A stretch of 64,000 nt of DNA, from assembly GCF_051201015.1 (NCBI RefSeq), contig NZ_JBPEHI010000015.1; one strand, written 5' to 3'. The translations under genes and the position numbers were made by a program. Positions 16,982 through 25,734 of this stretch are shown one piece after another (the stretch's first letter is position 1; every line of letters begins with the position of its first letter). The notes under the pieces were generated by a model. That model made no database searches and had not been told where the DNA came from. It saw nothing but the letters and a program-made list of their open reading frames with translations. This DNA comes from Petrimonas sulfuriphila (GTDB lineage Bacteria > Bacteroidota > Bacteroidia > Bacteroidales > Dysgonomonadaceae).

Positions 16982-18406
16982 ATGAAAAACAAAACAACAC
17001 GTAGGGATTTTCTCAAGAAATCATCGATGGCTGTCGCCGGAATATCTGTCGCCGGGGTAACTAAAACTACAGTTGCTGCACCATTTGCCGACACAAAGAA
17101 AAGAGTAATCGGTGCTAATGACAAGGTTCGGGTAGGATTTATTGGAGTAGGTAATCGCGGAACACAACTTTTACACCTCTTCATGGAAGAACCTGACTGT
17201 GAAGTAGCAGCTCTCTGTGACGTATATGAGCCATACGTGACAAGAGATTATTCTGCTGTACTCGATCGTTACAAGAAAGATATGGGGACGAGAATACCCA
17301 AGATGGGAGAAAATTTCCCTTCAAACGTAAAGCAGTACAAAGATTATCGGGAGATGTTAGGAGACAAAAGTATTGATGCTGTTTGTATTGCAACACCCGA
17401 CCACTGGCACGCTTTGCAAACAATTGATGCTATAAATGCGGGTAAAGATGTATTTGTTGAAAAACCTTTATCAAAAACAATTGCTGAAGGCCGAAGAATG
17501 GTTGAAGTTGGCAACAGCAGCAGGCAAATCGTGACGGTGGGTTTAAACAGGCGTGGCGCCCCAACTTTTCAGAGATTAGCAAAAGAAATCCCCGCAGGAA
17601 AAATAGGAAAAGTAACTTTTGCGTCGGCTTGTCATGTAAGCAACATGTATCCTAGCGGCATTGGGAAATTACAGCCTGAGACCCCGCCAAGAAATTTTGA
17701 TTGGGACATGTGGTTAGGTCCAAGAGCTTACCGGCCGTATCAGTATAACATTGCTCCCTACATGTTCCGCTGGTGGGAGGACTATGCAAACCAGATTTCT
17801 AATAACGGTGTTCATTATCTCGATCTGTTGAGATGGCTTATAGATGAAGAGGCTCCAACAGCCATCAGTGCACATGGAGGTAAATTTGTATTGAATGATG
17901 ATCGTACCATTCCAGATACAATGCATGTAACATACGAATTTAAATCGGGAGTACTTGTTACTTTAACAATACTTGAAGCAAGTACCGGCACATTTATTCC
18001 CCACGGATTTCTCGAGCTGAGAGGTACAAAGGGGACAATCCATACAGGAGAAAATGATTATAAGATTACTCCTGCCAGTGCGGGACAATTTCAGACATGG
18101 AAGCCAATGATCGAGCCCGAAGATTACTCTTTGGCTAAAGATGACACGCTGTTAATTGATGGTAGTTATAAAAACAGTGCGTCAAGCCTTGTGCGTAACT
18201 TCCTCGATTGTGTAAAATCACGCGAACAACCTTGGGCTACCTTGGAGATTGGACACAGATCAACCACTATGGCGCATTTGGCAACAATTGCTATGATGAC
18301 ACGGGAAAGGCTTGAATGGGATGCGGTAAACGAAAGATTTACTAACTCTGAGGTCGCTAACAAATACCTGTCGTACGAGTATAGAAAACCTTGGAAATTG
18401 GATTAG
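16982..18406 (+). CDS. Tat-exported Gfo/Idh/MocA oxidoreductase
   Basis: 474 aa with a Tat leader TTRRDFLKKSSMAVAGISVAGV (twin Arg 7-8). NAD(P) loop VGFIGVGNRG (51-60), ATPDHWHA (137-144) and VEKPLSKT (159-166) are all canonical. GLNRRGAPTFQ and NNGVHYLDLLRW (the NxGxHxxD motif) mark the substrate-binding half. It begins 12 bases after the enolase-family gene and ends 10 bases before the PHP-domain gene, so the three are probably one transcript. Likely oxidises or reduces the same sugar derivative in the periplasm; substrate unknown. Confidence 0.87.
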   Translation: MKNKTTRRDFLKKSSMAVAGISVAGVTKTTVAAPFADTKKRVIGANDKVRVGFIGVGNRGTQLLHLFMEEPDCEVAALCDVYEPYVTRDYSAVLDRYKKDMGTRIPKMGENFPSNVKQYKDYREMLGDKSIDAVCIATPDHWHALQTIDAINAGKDVFVEKPLSKTIAEGRRMVEVGNSSRQIVTVGLNRRGAPTFQRLAKEIPAGKIGKVTFASACHVSNMYPSGIGKLQPETPPRNFDWDMWLGPRAYRPYQYNIAPYMFRWWEDYANQISNNGVHYLDLLRWLIDEEAPTAISAHGGKFVLNDDRTIPDTMHVTYEFKSGVLVTLTILEASTGTFIPHGFLELRGTKGTIHTGENDYKITPASAGQFQTWKPMIEPEDYSLAKDDTLLIDGSYKNSASSLVRNFLDCVKSREQPWATLEIGHRSTTMAHLATIAMMTRERLEWDAVNERFTNSEVANKYLSYEYRKPWKLD

Positions 18407-18416
18407 TTCTTACGAG

Positions 18417-20045
18417 ATGGACAGGAGAGAATTTATCAATAAGACGGGATGGACATTTGTTGGTTTAGCCGCAACAGGTAGCTTGTTGCAAGGTTGTCCT
18501 CCAAAATCCAAAGAGGCAAAAAAAACATTACCATCTTCCCATAACCTGAAACTCTATTGGGGTGATATACATAACCACTGCAATCTCACCTATGGGCACG
18601 GAGATATGAGAGATGCGTTTGAAGCAGCCAGGGAGCAGCTCGACTTTGTTTCGGTCACCCCTCACGCAATGTGGGAAGATATCCCCGGCAGGAATGATTT
18701 GCGTCTGCAATGGGTTGTCGATTATCACACTAAAGCATTCGATGCATTGCGAGCAGGAAAATGGGACGAATACGTGAAAATGACGAGCGGATACAACAAA
18801 GAAAATGAGTTCCTTACATTTTTGAGCTACGAATGTCACGATATGGCACATGGTGATCATGTAGCATTATTATATGATGTGAATGGGACAATGGCGGAGC
18901 CTTCAAATGCGATGGAGCTGAAAGCGAGGCTCAAAGGACAGAAGGCATTTGTTACCCCTCACCATATGGGATATCAGACCGGTTTTCGGGGGTATAACTG
19001 GAAGTCATTTCAGGAAGACGGACAGACGCCTTTCGTTGAAATGTACTCCCGGCATGGGCTGGCAGAAAGCGATGACGGCGACTACAACTACCTGCACGAC
19101 ATGGGGCCCAGGCAATGGGAAGGAACCGTGTTATACGGATTGGAACAAGGACATAAATTTGGAATTATTGGCTCTACAGATCAGCATGCCGGCTATCCCG
19201 GAAGCTATGGTGACGGACGGGTGATGGCCCTCGCCCCATCTCTCAAGCGTGATGATATCTGGAATGCTTTGCAGAACAGAAATGTAGGATGTGCCACGGG
19301 TGACAAGATAAAGATAGATTTTCGGATCAACGACGCCATCATGGGCGAAGTCATCAGAGGAAACAGTCGAAGAATTTACCTGAATGTAGAGGGAGAGAAT
19401 TCGGTTGATTACGTAGATATTATCAAGAACGGTAAATGCATCGCACGCATGAACGGGCCGCTTATTCCCACGGTACCTAAGGAAGATCCGGTGAGATGTA
19501 AAATAAAAGTAGAATTCGGATGGAACCGTGAAGAAGAATATGTACATTGGAACGGTAGATTATCAATTGATAAAGGGATAATAAATAGGATAACGCCCTG
19601 TTTCAGAGGAGCGGCATATACTTCTCCCCAGCCTGGCGAGAAAGCATTTAAGACCCGGGTAAACAGGGTTTTATCCTCTTCTGAAAAAGAAACAATACTG
19701 GATGTGTATAGCACCAAGAACCCCAATACTATGACTCCGACAGTTCAGGGTGTTATTTTAGATGTAACCATGCCTAAAGCGGGAAACTTAACGTCCGATT
19801 TCAATGGGAAAAAGATCACGCATTCTATCGGAGAATTATTACAAGGTTCAAAATCACACTTTATGATAGGCTGGTTGAGTGAAGCAATATTGTTCGGCAG
19901 GGCAATCCCTGAAAACGCTTTTCAGGTAGAACATTATATGGAAGATACTGTTGCAGAAAGAGAGATCGATTACTACTATGTGCGCGTAAGACAAAAAAAC
20001 CAGCAATGGGCTTGGAGTTCTCCTATCTGGGTGGAAAAAAGGTAA
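18417..20045 (+). CDS. Tat-exported PHP-like metal-dependent hydrolase lipoprotein (DUF3604)
   Basis: 542 aa with a Tat-type leader DRREFINKTGWTFVGLAATG (Arg3-4) and a lipobox LLQGC (Cys27). The mature part starts YWGDIHNHCNLTYGHG (47-62), the metal-binding start of the PHP/DUF3604 family (Asp50, His52, His54). It continues with FVSVTPHAMWED, YECHDMAHGDHVALL, FVTPHHMG and GSTDQHAGYPGS, giving many His/Asp metal-ligand candidates. A beta-rich C-terminal region from ~310 may bind sugar. PHP proteins hydrolyse phosphoesters or similar bonds; DUF3604 members in glycan loci have no settled activity. Placed in an operon between two Tat-exported Gfo/Idh/MocA enzymes, it may act on an oxidised sugar intermediate. 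Confidence 0.8.
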   Translation: MDRREFINKTGWTFVGLAATGSLLQGCPPKSKEAKKTLPSSHNLKLYWGDIHNHCNLTYGHGDMRDAFEAAREQLDFVSVTPHAMWEDIPGRNDLRLQWVVDYHTKAFDALRAGKWDEYVKMTSGYNKENEFLTFLSYECHDMAHGDHVALLYDVNGTMAEPSNAMELKARLKGQKAFVTPHHMGYQTGFRGYNWKSFQEDGQTPFVEMYSRHGLAESDDGDYNYLHDMGPRQWEGTVLYGLEQGHKFGIIGSTDQHAGYPGSYGDGRVMALAPSLKRDDIWNALQNRNVGCATGDKIKIDFRINDAIMGEVIRGNSRRIYLNVEGENSVDYVDIIKNGKCIARMNGPLIPTVPKEDPVRCKIKVEFGWNREEEYVHWNGRLSIDKGIINRITPCFRGAAYTSPQPGEKAFKTRVNRVLSSSEKETILDVYSTKNPNTMTPTVQGVILDVTMPKAGNLTSDFNGKKITHSIGELLQGSKSHFMIGWLSEAILFGRAIPENAFQVEHYMEDTVAEREIDYYYVRVRQKNQQWAWSSPIWVEKR

Positions 20046-20061
20046 AGTACTGTAATTTGCT

Positions 20062-20114
20062 TAAATTTGCAAAACTCCAATTAATTATTTGATAATCAGT
20101 TTTTTATATTTTTG
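20062..20114 (+). promoter_or_regulatory. Possible internal promoters before the 20140 gene
   Basis: Two exact TAnnTTTG matches lie in the 94-base gap: TAAATTTG at 20062-20069 and TATTTTTG at 20107-20114. Neither has a clear -33 TTTG at the usual distance, and no NCGTTTTTYGA operator is present. One of them may give separate expression of the 20140-22315 pair. Confidence 0.35.
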
Positions 20115-20139
20115 GCCAATTAAATAAATTAGTTAATAG

Positions 20140-21597
20140 ATGAAACGAAGGATTTTTTTAAAGAATGTGGCCGTAACCGGCGTATCGTTAACTATTCTTC
20201 CAAGTTATGCTGTCTCGGGATTAGGGCACGTCGCTCCGAGCGATAAGCTTAATATTGCTGGAATCGGTATTGGGGGCAAAGGAAAAGTGAACCTGAGAAA
20301 TATGGTCGGGCAAAACATTGTTTCTCTATGCGATTGTGATTACAATTACGCCAGGGATGTTTTCAAATCTTATCCAAAGGCTTCCCGATATAAAGATTTT
20401 CGGTTAATGCTGGAGAAACAAAAAGACATTGATGCAGTTGTAATTGCTACACCTGACCATACACATGCTGTAACTGCTGCAGCCGCAATGGAATTAGGTA
20501 AACATGTCTATCTTCAAAAACCTCTGACTCATTCTGTTTGGGAATCAAGATATCTCTCTCAGTTAGCAAAAAAAACAGGAGTAATAACTCAAATGGGAAA
20601 TGAGGGCCATTCTTCTGACACCGTGTATGAGGTGACAGAAGTAGTACAAAGTGGTTGTTTAGGTACCGTACGTGAGGTGCATGTGTGGACAAACAGGCCC
20701 ATATGGAGACAAGGTATGCCAAAGCCTTTAATAAAAGTACCTGTTCCGGATTCACTAGACTGGGACTTGTTCATAGGTCCTGCACCCATGCGAGAATACA
20801 ATCCTGAATATCATCCATGGATTTGGAGAGGGTGGTGGGATTTTGGTACAGGAGCTCTTGGCGATATGGGATGTCATTTGCTGGATGTACCTTATTATGC
20901 ATTAAAACTCGGACAACCTGTTGCATTCCAAGCAGCATCATCTCTTGTTAATACACAAAGTGCGCCTATATCGGCAAAAGTTAGTTACAAATTTCCCGCC
21001 AGAGATAATTTACCCTACTGTCAACTGCCCGAACTGGAATTGACGTGGTATGACGGAGGTTTGATGCCCTCACGCCCCTATAATCTCCCTGAAGATGCTC
21101 CCATGAACCCCGGGGGAGGGTTTATGCTTGTTGGCTCAGAGGCTATCCTCATTGCTGAAGATTATGGTAAAAATTGGAAAACATATAGAAACGGCTCCTG
21201 TTTTATTCCTGAGGTCAAGGTAGATTTGAAAAGAATCCCCGATAATCCATTAGGAGGAGGCAGACATGAAATGCATTTTGTTGATTGCTGTAAAAATGGT
21301 GGACAACCTTCTTCGGATTTCAGTTATGCAGGTCCCTTCAACGAAATGGTTGTAATGGGAAATCTGGGTATAAGGTTGCAATCACTTCAAAAGACACTTT
21401 TATGGGACAGTGAAAAGATGCAAGTAACCAATATTTCCCCAAACGAAGAGCTAACTACCGCTGAATTAACACCTTTCTCTAGTGATATTGTTACCAGAAG
21501 TGTGGAACAGAAATCTCAAAAATGGATAAAATGGAATGCACTTAATATGTGTGAACAATGGATCAAACACAATTACCGTCCCGGATGGAATTTATAA
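20140..21597 (+). CDS. Tat-exported Gfo/Idh/MocA oxidoreductase
   Basis: 485 aa with Tat leader MKRRIFLKNVAVTGVSLTIL (Arg3-4). NAD(P) loop LNIAGIGIGGKG (37-48) and ATPDHTHA (103-110). The motif at 125-130 reads LQKPLT, so the usual glutamate of EKP is Gln126 while the lysine is kept. WRGWWDFGTGALGDMGCH is the long substrate motif shared with the 27333 protein, and MNPGGGFMLVGSEA follows. It precedes DUF1080 by 25 bases. The two proteins at 20140 and 27333 are close paralogues, each next to a DUF1080 gene, pointing to a conserved oxidoreductase/3-keto-hydrolase pairing. Confidence 0.87.
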   Translation: MKRRIFLKNVAVTGVSLTILPSYAVSGLGHVAPSDKLNIAGIGIGGKGKVNLRNMVGQNIVSLCDCDYNYARDVFKSYPKASRYKDFRLMLEKQKDIDAVVIATPDHTHAVTAAAAMELGKHVYLQKPLTHSVWESRYLSQLAKKTGVITQMGNEGHSSDTVYEVTEVVQSGCLGTVREVHVWTNRPIWRQGMPKPLIKVPVPDSLDWDLFIGPAPMREYNPEYHPWIWRGWWDFGTGALGDMGCHLLDVPYYALKLGQPVAFQAASSLVNTQSAPISAKVSYKFPARDNLPYCQLPELELTWYDGGLMPSRPYNLPEDAPMNPGGGFMLVGSEAILIAEDYGKNWKTYRNGSCFIPEVKVDLKRIPDNPLGGGRHEMHFVDCCKNGGQPSSDFSYAGPFNEMVVMGNLGIRLQSLQKTLLWDSEKMQVTNISPNEELTTAELTPFSSDIVTRSVEQKSQKWIKWNALNMCEQWIKHNYRPGWNL

Positions 21598-21622
21598 AAA
21601 ACATTATAAAAATATTAACACG

Positions 21623-22315
21623 ATGAAATCAACATTTTTTTTTACGTTCTTATTCTTTTTCTCAATTTCATTATCAGCACAGGATAAGGATAATATCCTG
21701 ACACCCGAAGAGTTCGAACAAGGTTGGGAGTTGTTATTCGATGGCAAGTCTTTAAAAGGCTGGAAAGCGTACAATGGAGATACACCAAAGACCTGGTCGG
21801 TGAACGATAATGCAATTTATTGCAATGGAACTTCAGGGGGAGATGATCTGATGACAGTTGATGCATTTGGTGATTTTGATTTTAAATTTCAGTGGAGAAT
21901 CCCGGAAAAAGGGAATAGTGGTGTAATCTATAGGGTTAGAGAAGGAGTTCAGTGGAAGAAGCCATATCAAACCGGTGCAGAATATCAGGTATATGGAGAG
22001 GAAGAAAATTTTAGTAAAACATCGGTAGGATCACTATACGATGTCTATCCTCCTTCAACTGATAAAAAAATTATGCCTGCCAAGGAATGGAACAGTGGCA
22101 GGATTAGAATCTCAAACGGTTTGATAACCCACTGGGTAAATGAGGTTGTAGTTATGCAGTGCCAAATTGGTTCTGAAGACTGGAAGTCGAAAATTGCAGA
22201 CTCAAAATGGAAAGATAATCCTTTTTTTATGAAATCCTCATTCGGCCACATCGATTTTCAGAATCACGGATCTGAAATTTGGTATAAAAACGTTAAGATA
22301 CGGAGGTTGAAGTAA
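21623..22315 (+). CDS. DUF1080 protein (3-keto-disaccharide hydrolase family)
   Basis: 230 aa from the ATG at 21623, which starts a proper Sec signal (MKSTFFFTFLFFFSISLSAQ); an earlier in-frame ATG lies inside the preceding gene. The mature protein has the family's GWELLFDGKSLKGWKAYNG, GDFDFKFQWRIPEKGNSGVIYRV, GAEYQVYGEE, EWNSGRIRISNGLITHWVNEV and the closing GHIDFQNHGSEIWYKNVKIRRL. These outline the jelly-roll fold of secreted 3-keto-glycoside hydrolases. It directly follows a Tat-exported Gfo/Idh/MocA gene and ends this cluster. Confidence 0.87.
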   Translation: MKSTFFFTFLFFFSISLSAQDKDNILTPEEFEQGWELLFDGKSLKGWKAYNGDTPKTWSVNDNAIYCNGTSGGDDLMTVDAFGDFDFKFQWRIPEKGNSGVIYRVREGVQWKKPYQTGAEYQVYGEEENFSKTSVGSLYDVYPPSTDKKIMPAKEWNSGRIRISNGLITHWVNEVVVMQCQIGSEDWKSKIADSKWKDNPFFMKSSFGHIDFQNHGSEIWYKNVKIRRLK

Positions 22316-22347
22316 GTTATTAAATAAAATATTTTGCAATTTTATTT

Positions 22348-22411
22348 GCGTTTTTCGAGGTATTTGTTTCGCAAAAGTAATCATTTTAAATTTTTTTAAA
22401 TCATTACTTTG
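22348..22411 (+). promoter_or_regulatory. Operator-promoter candidate upstream of the first SusC
   Basis: GCGTTTTTCGAGG starts at 22348; the second half-site TTTCGCAAAA follows with TCG exactly 21 bp on (22369-22371). TTACTTTG at 22404-22411 is a near -7 element, its TTTG starting 60 bp from the site. The first 30 bases align without gaps to the site before the next SusC (36292), including an identical TTTCGCAAAA block. A leader of about 160 bases follows before the susC start. Confidence 0.55.
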
Positions 22412-22579
22412 CGCCGAGTAATGCTATAGGATTATTTTCCTGATTAAAGAACGTTACCCAGCCTTTAATTAACGATAGATAGAATAAAAGTTTAAATTAA
22501 TAAAATACCAACGAAGAGATACAATTAAATTAATTTTTCTAAAAAATATATATACTATGACATTGAAAATTATTTGCTT

Positions 22580-25500
22580 ATGAAAAAGTTTATTTTTATT
22601 TTATTTTCCTTATTCTTGCTGAATACAGGATTAATGTTAGCACAAACTCTAATAAAGGGGGTTGTATTGGAAGAATCTGGTGAGCCCGTGATAGGGGCAT
22701 CAATTCAAATTAAAGGTACAGGACAAGGTACTGTTACAGATATTGATGGGAACTTTTCTCTAACTGTTCCGACAGGGACCAATGTATTGGTTGTTTCATA
22801 TGTTGGCTTAAAAACACTTGAAGTAGTAGCACAACCGAATATGCGTATTGTGCTTCAATCCGATGTCGAACTACTTGATGAGGTAGTTGTGGTTGGTTAT
22901 GGTACGGTTAGGAAAAGAGACCTTACCGGATCCGTTGGGCAGGTCTCAAGCAATAATATTAAGGATTTAAATATCTCAAATGCAACTCAGGCTTTGGCCG
23001 GCCAGATTAGTGGTGTATCCGTACAACAAGGTTCCGGGTCTCCAGGGAGAGGCGCTATCATTCGCGTTCGCGGGGCGGCATCAATTACGGCTAATAGTAG
23101 TCCTTTATACGTTGTAGATGGATTTCCGATTACAGGAGATATGTCTACCCTTAATCCAAACGACATTGCGTCAATTGAAGTATTGAAAGACGCATCAGCA
23201 TCAGCAATTTACGGTTCAAGAGCTTCGAACGGAGTTGTTCTGATTACGACGAAATCCGGCCGTCAGGGCAAAGCTACCGTACAATTTGATAGCTACGTGG
23301 GTGTACAGACTGTTGCAAAAACTTTAGATATAATGGATGCCCAAGAGTTTATTGAGATGAATAGGGAGGCCTTTAATAGAAAATATATAGAGAGTGTGCC
23401 GGGTGCCAAGATTACGGATCCTGTTGTAGGCAGGCCCTCCGGTTACCGGTACAAATACCCTGATTTTTACGATGATCCTGCGGCTGTTGCTGCTGTAGGA
23501 AATGGAACAGATTGGCAGGATGAGCTTTTCCGGACAGCTCCGGTTCAGAATTATCAATTAAATGTTTCGGGTGGCACGGAAAATACTAAGTATTTCTTTT
23601 CTACAGGATATTTTAATCAAGACGGAATTATTCTTAATACGAATTTTGAACGTTATTCATTACGTGCCAAGATTGATTCCAAAATCAATGAAAGGCTTAC
23701 CTTAGGAATAAACATTGCACCGAATTATTCAAATTCTAATGATGTGAGTGAAGGGCACCCGACAAATGGAGTAATCATTCAAGCGGTTGCTGTGGCTCCC
23801 TGGGTACCGGTCAGGTACGAAAACGGTGTGTATGCTTCTTCAATCGATTTCGGTAAAGCGGGTGGGGACGGTGTAACGGGTTTACCCAATGCTGTTGCAA
23901 CTGCAACGGAAATTAAAAATAAAACAAATCGATTGCAATTGTTTTCCAACGCCTATGCAGAGCTTGCATTGCTAAGTGATAAGAGTTTAAAATTTAGAAC
24001 AACTCTTGGTGCAACGATAACAAACTACAGGAGAAACTACTTCCGGCCAGCTGGTAAAATTCCAATTGCCGGGAATCCGGGGTTGGGATTACCTCAACAT
24101 CGTGAAGCTCAGTCAGACGCGCAAGAAACGTTCAACTATTTGAACGAGAATACATTGTCGTATGCGAGAACGTTTAATAGTGTTCATAATTTTGATGCGG
24201 TTGCTGGATTTACCGTGCAAAAACAAACCTGGAAGCAGACCTACGCTAATGGCTCTGATTTTCCGGACGACATTATTGAAGTGATCAGTAACGCTAAAAT
24301 CAGGCAGGGGTCTTCAAATATGAATGAATGGGCAATGATGTCTTATCTTGGCCGCGTAAATTACAATTATAACAATAAATATTATGTGACTGCTTCTTTC
24401 CGTTCAGACGGATCTTCAAAATTTGGGAAGAACAACAGGTTCGGTAATTTTCCATCCATGTCTGTCATGTGGCGGGCCTCAGAAGAAAAATTTATCAGCA
24501 ACCTGGATCTGTTCAGTGACCTGAAATTACGCGCAAGTTATGGTGTTACCGGTAATGATGCTTTGTCAAACAATTATGCAGCTATCGGAACAATTGCTAC
24601 AAGCAATTATGTGTTTGGCGGCGGATCCGGAGTTATCGTAAATGGAGCTAACATGAATTCCATCACCAATCCGGATCTTACTTGGGAAAAAGCCTCACAG
24701 TTGGATTTGGGTTTAGAAATGGGTTTTTTTGATAACAGACTGACTGTTGGAACTGATTATTATAGTCGCAAAACAACAGACCTGTTATTGAATGTGCCCA
24801 TTCCTACGATTACGGGATTTGGAAGTGCTTACCAGAATATAGGCAAGGTAGATAACTGGGGGTTGGAATTCAACGTTGGGGCAAACATTATTAATAACCG
24901 TGATTTTTCCTGGTTGGTCAACGCCAATTTATCGTTGAACAGAAACGAGGTGAAGGCATTAGGCCCCGCCGGTGATCCGATTTACTATACAGCACAAACT
25001 TCTGGTCAGGGACATGTTTTAAAGATAGGTCATCCAACGGGAACCTTTTACGGATTTGATCATATCGGAGTCTATATGAATCAAAAAATGTTTGATGAAA
25101 ATCCTAAAGAAGCAACATCTAATGTTGGTGATGCAATGTATCGTGATGTTAATGGCGACAAAGTAATCACTTCTGATGACCGTACGGAAATCGGGAATGC
25201 AGAGCCGGACTTTTATTACGGTATAAATAATACTTTCTCTTACAAGAATTTTGATTTGGGTATATTGATACAGGGCTCTTATGGAGGAGAGATACTGAAC
25301 ATTGGTAAGCGCTATTATGAAAACCTCGAAGGAAATCAGAACCAGTTGAGAACCGTTTTGAATCGGTGGAAGTCCGAAGAAGATCCCGGGGATGGTTGGA
25401 TGCCTCGTGTCCGATCAACTCCCACAGGTCAGACAAGCCAGGTTTCTAGTCGTTGGGTTGAGGATGGTTCTTACTTGCGTGTGAACAACATCACATTTGG

Positions 25501-25708
25501 GTATTCTTTTTCGAATAGAATTCTTAGTAGGGTAAATATTGAAAATTTGAGGATATATCTTTCAGCACAGAACCCGATTTTAATTACCAAGTATTCCGGA
25601 TTTAATCCTGAAGTAAATACGTCTGAAAATACAGTGCATGCTGGTTCAGACCATGGTGTATATCCAACATCCAAGTCCTATAGCTTTGGGTTAAATATAA
25701 CTTTTTGA
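22580..25708 (+). CDS. SusC/RagA-family TonB-dependent outer-membrane transporter
   Basis: 1042 aa from ATG 22580; a TTG two codons earlier is less likely. The signal peptide ends near LMLAQ. A carboxypeptidase-regulatory-like domain (GEPVIGASIQIKGTGQGTVTDIDG, ~30-95) comes first, then DEVVVVGYGTVRKRDLTGSV, the TonB-box/plug start typical of SusC. The plug has VDGFPITGDM and LKDASASAIYGSRASNGVVLITTK. The remaining ~800 residues form the 22-strand barrel, ending YSFGLNITF with the terminal aromatic. With the SusD at 25735 it imports oligosaccharides. Its N-terminal 100 residues are close to the SusC at 36654. Confidence 0.95.
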   Translation: MKKFIFILFSLFLLNTGLMLAQTLIKGVVLEESGEPVIGASIQIKGTGQGTVTDIDGNFSLTVPTGTNVLVVSYVGLKTLEVVAQPNMRIVLQSDVELLDEVVVVGYGTVRKRDLTGSVGQVSSNNIKDLNISNATQALAGQISGVSVQQGSGSPGRGAIIRVRGAASITANSSPLYVVDGFPITGDMSTLNPNDIASIEVLKDASASAIYGSRASNGVVLITTKSGRQGKATVQFDSYVGVQTVAKTLDIMDAQEFIEMNREAFNRKYIESVPGAKITDPVVGRPSGYRYKYPDFYDDPAAVAAVGNGTDWQDELFRTAPVQNYQLNVSGGTENTKYFFSTGYFNQDGIILNTNFERYSLRAKIDSKINERLTLGINIAPNYSNSNDVSEGHPTNGVIIQAVAVAPWVPVRYENGVYASSIDFGKAGGDGVTGLPNAVATATEIKNKTNRLQLFSNAYAELALLSDKSLKFRTTLGATITNYRRNYFRPAGKIPIAGNPGLGLPQHREAQSDAQETFNYLNENTLSYARTFNSVHNFDAVAGFTVQKQTWKQTYANGSDFPDDIIEVISNAKIRQGSSNMNEWAMMSYLGRVNYNYNNKYYVTASFRSDGSSKFGKNNRFGNFPSMSVMWRASEEKFISNLDLFSDLKLRASYGVTGNDALSNNYAAIGTIATSNYVFGGGSGVIVNGANMNSITNPDLTWEKASQLDLGLEMGFFDNRLTVGTDYYSRKTTDLLLNVPIPTITGFGSAYQNIGKVDNWGLEFNVGANIINNRDFSWLVNANLSLNRNEVKALGPAGDPIYYTAQTSGQGHVLKIGHPTGTFYGFDHIGVYMNQKMFDENPKEATSNVGDAMYRDVNGDKVITSDDRTEIGNAEPDFYYGINNTFSYKNFDLGILIQGSYGGEILNIGKRYYENLEGNQNQLRTVLNRWKSEEDPGDGWMPRVRSTPTGQTSQVSSRWVEDGSYLRVNNITFGYSFSNRILSRVNIENLRIYLSAQNPILITKYSGFNPEVNTSENTVHAGSDHGVYPTSKSYSFGLNITF

Positions 25709-25734
25709 TATAATTAATTATAAAAATTATTCCT

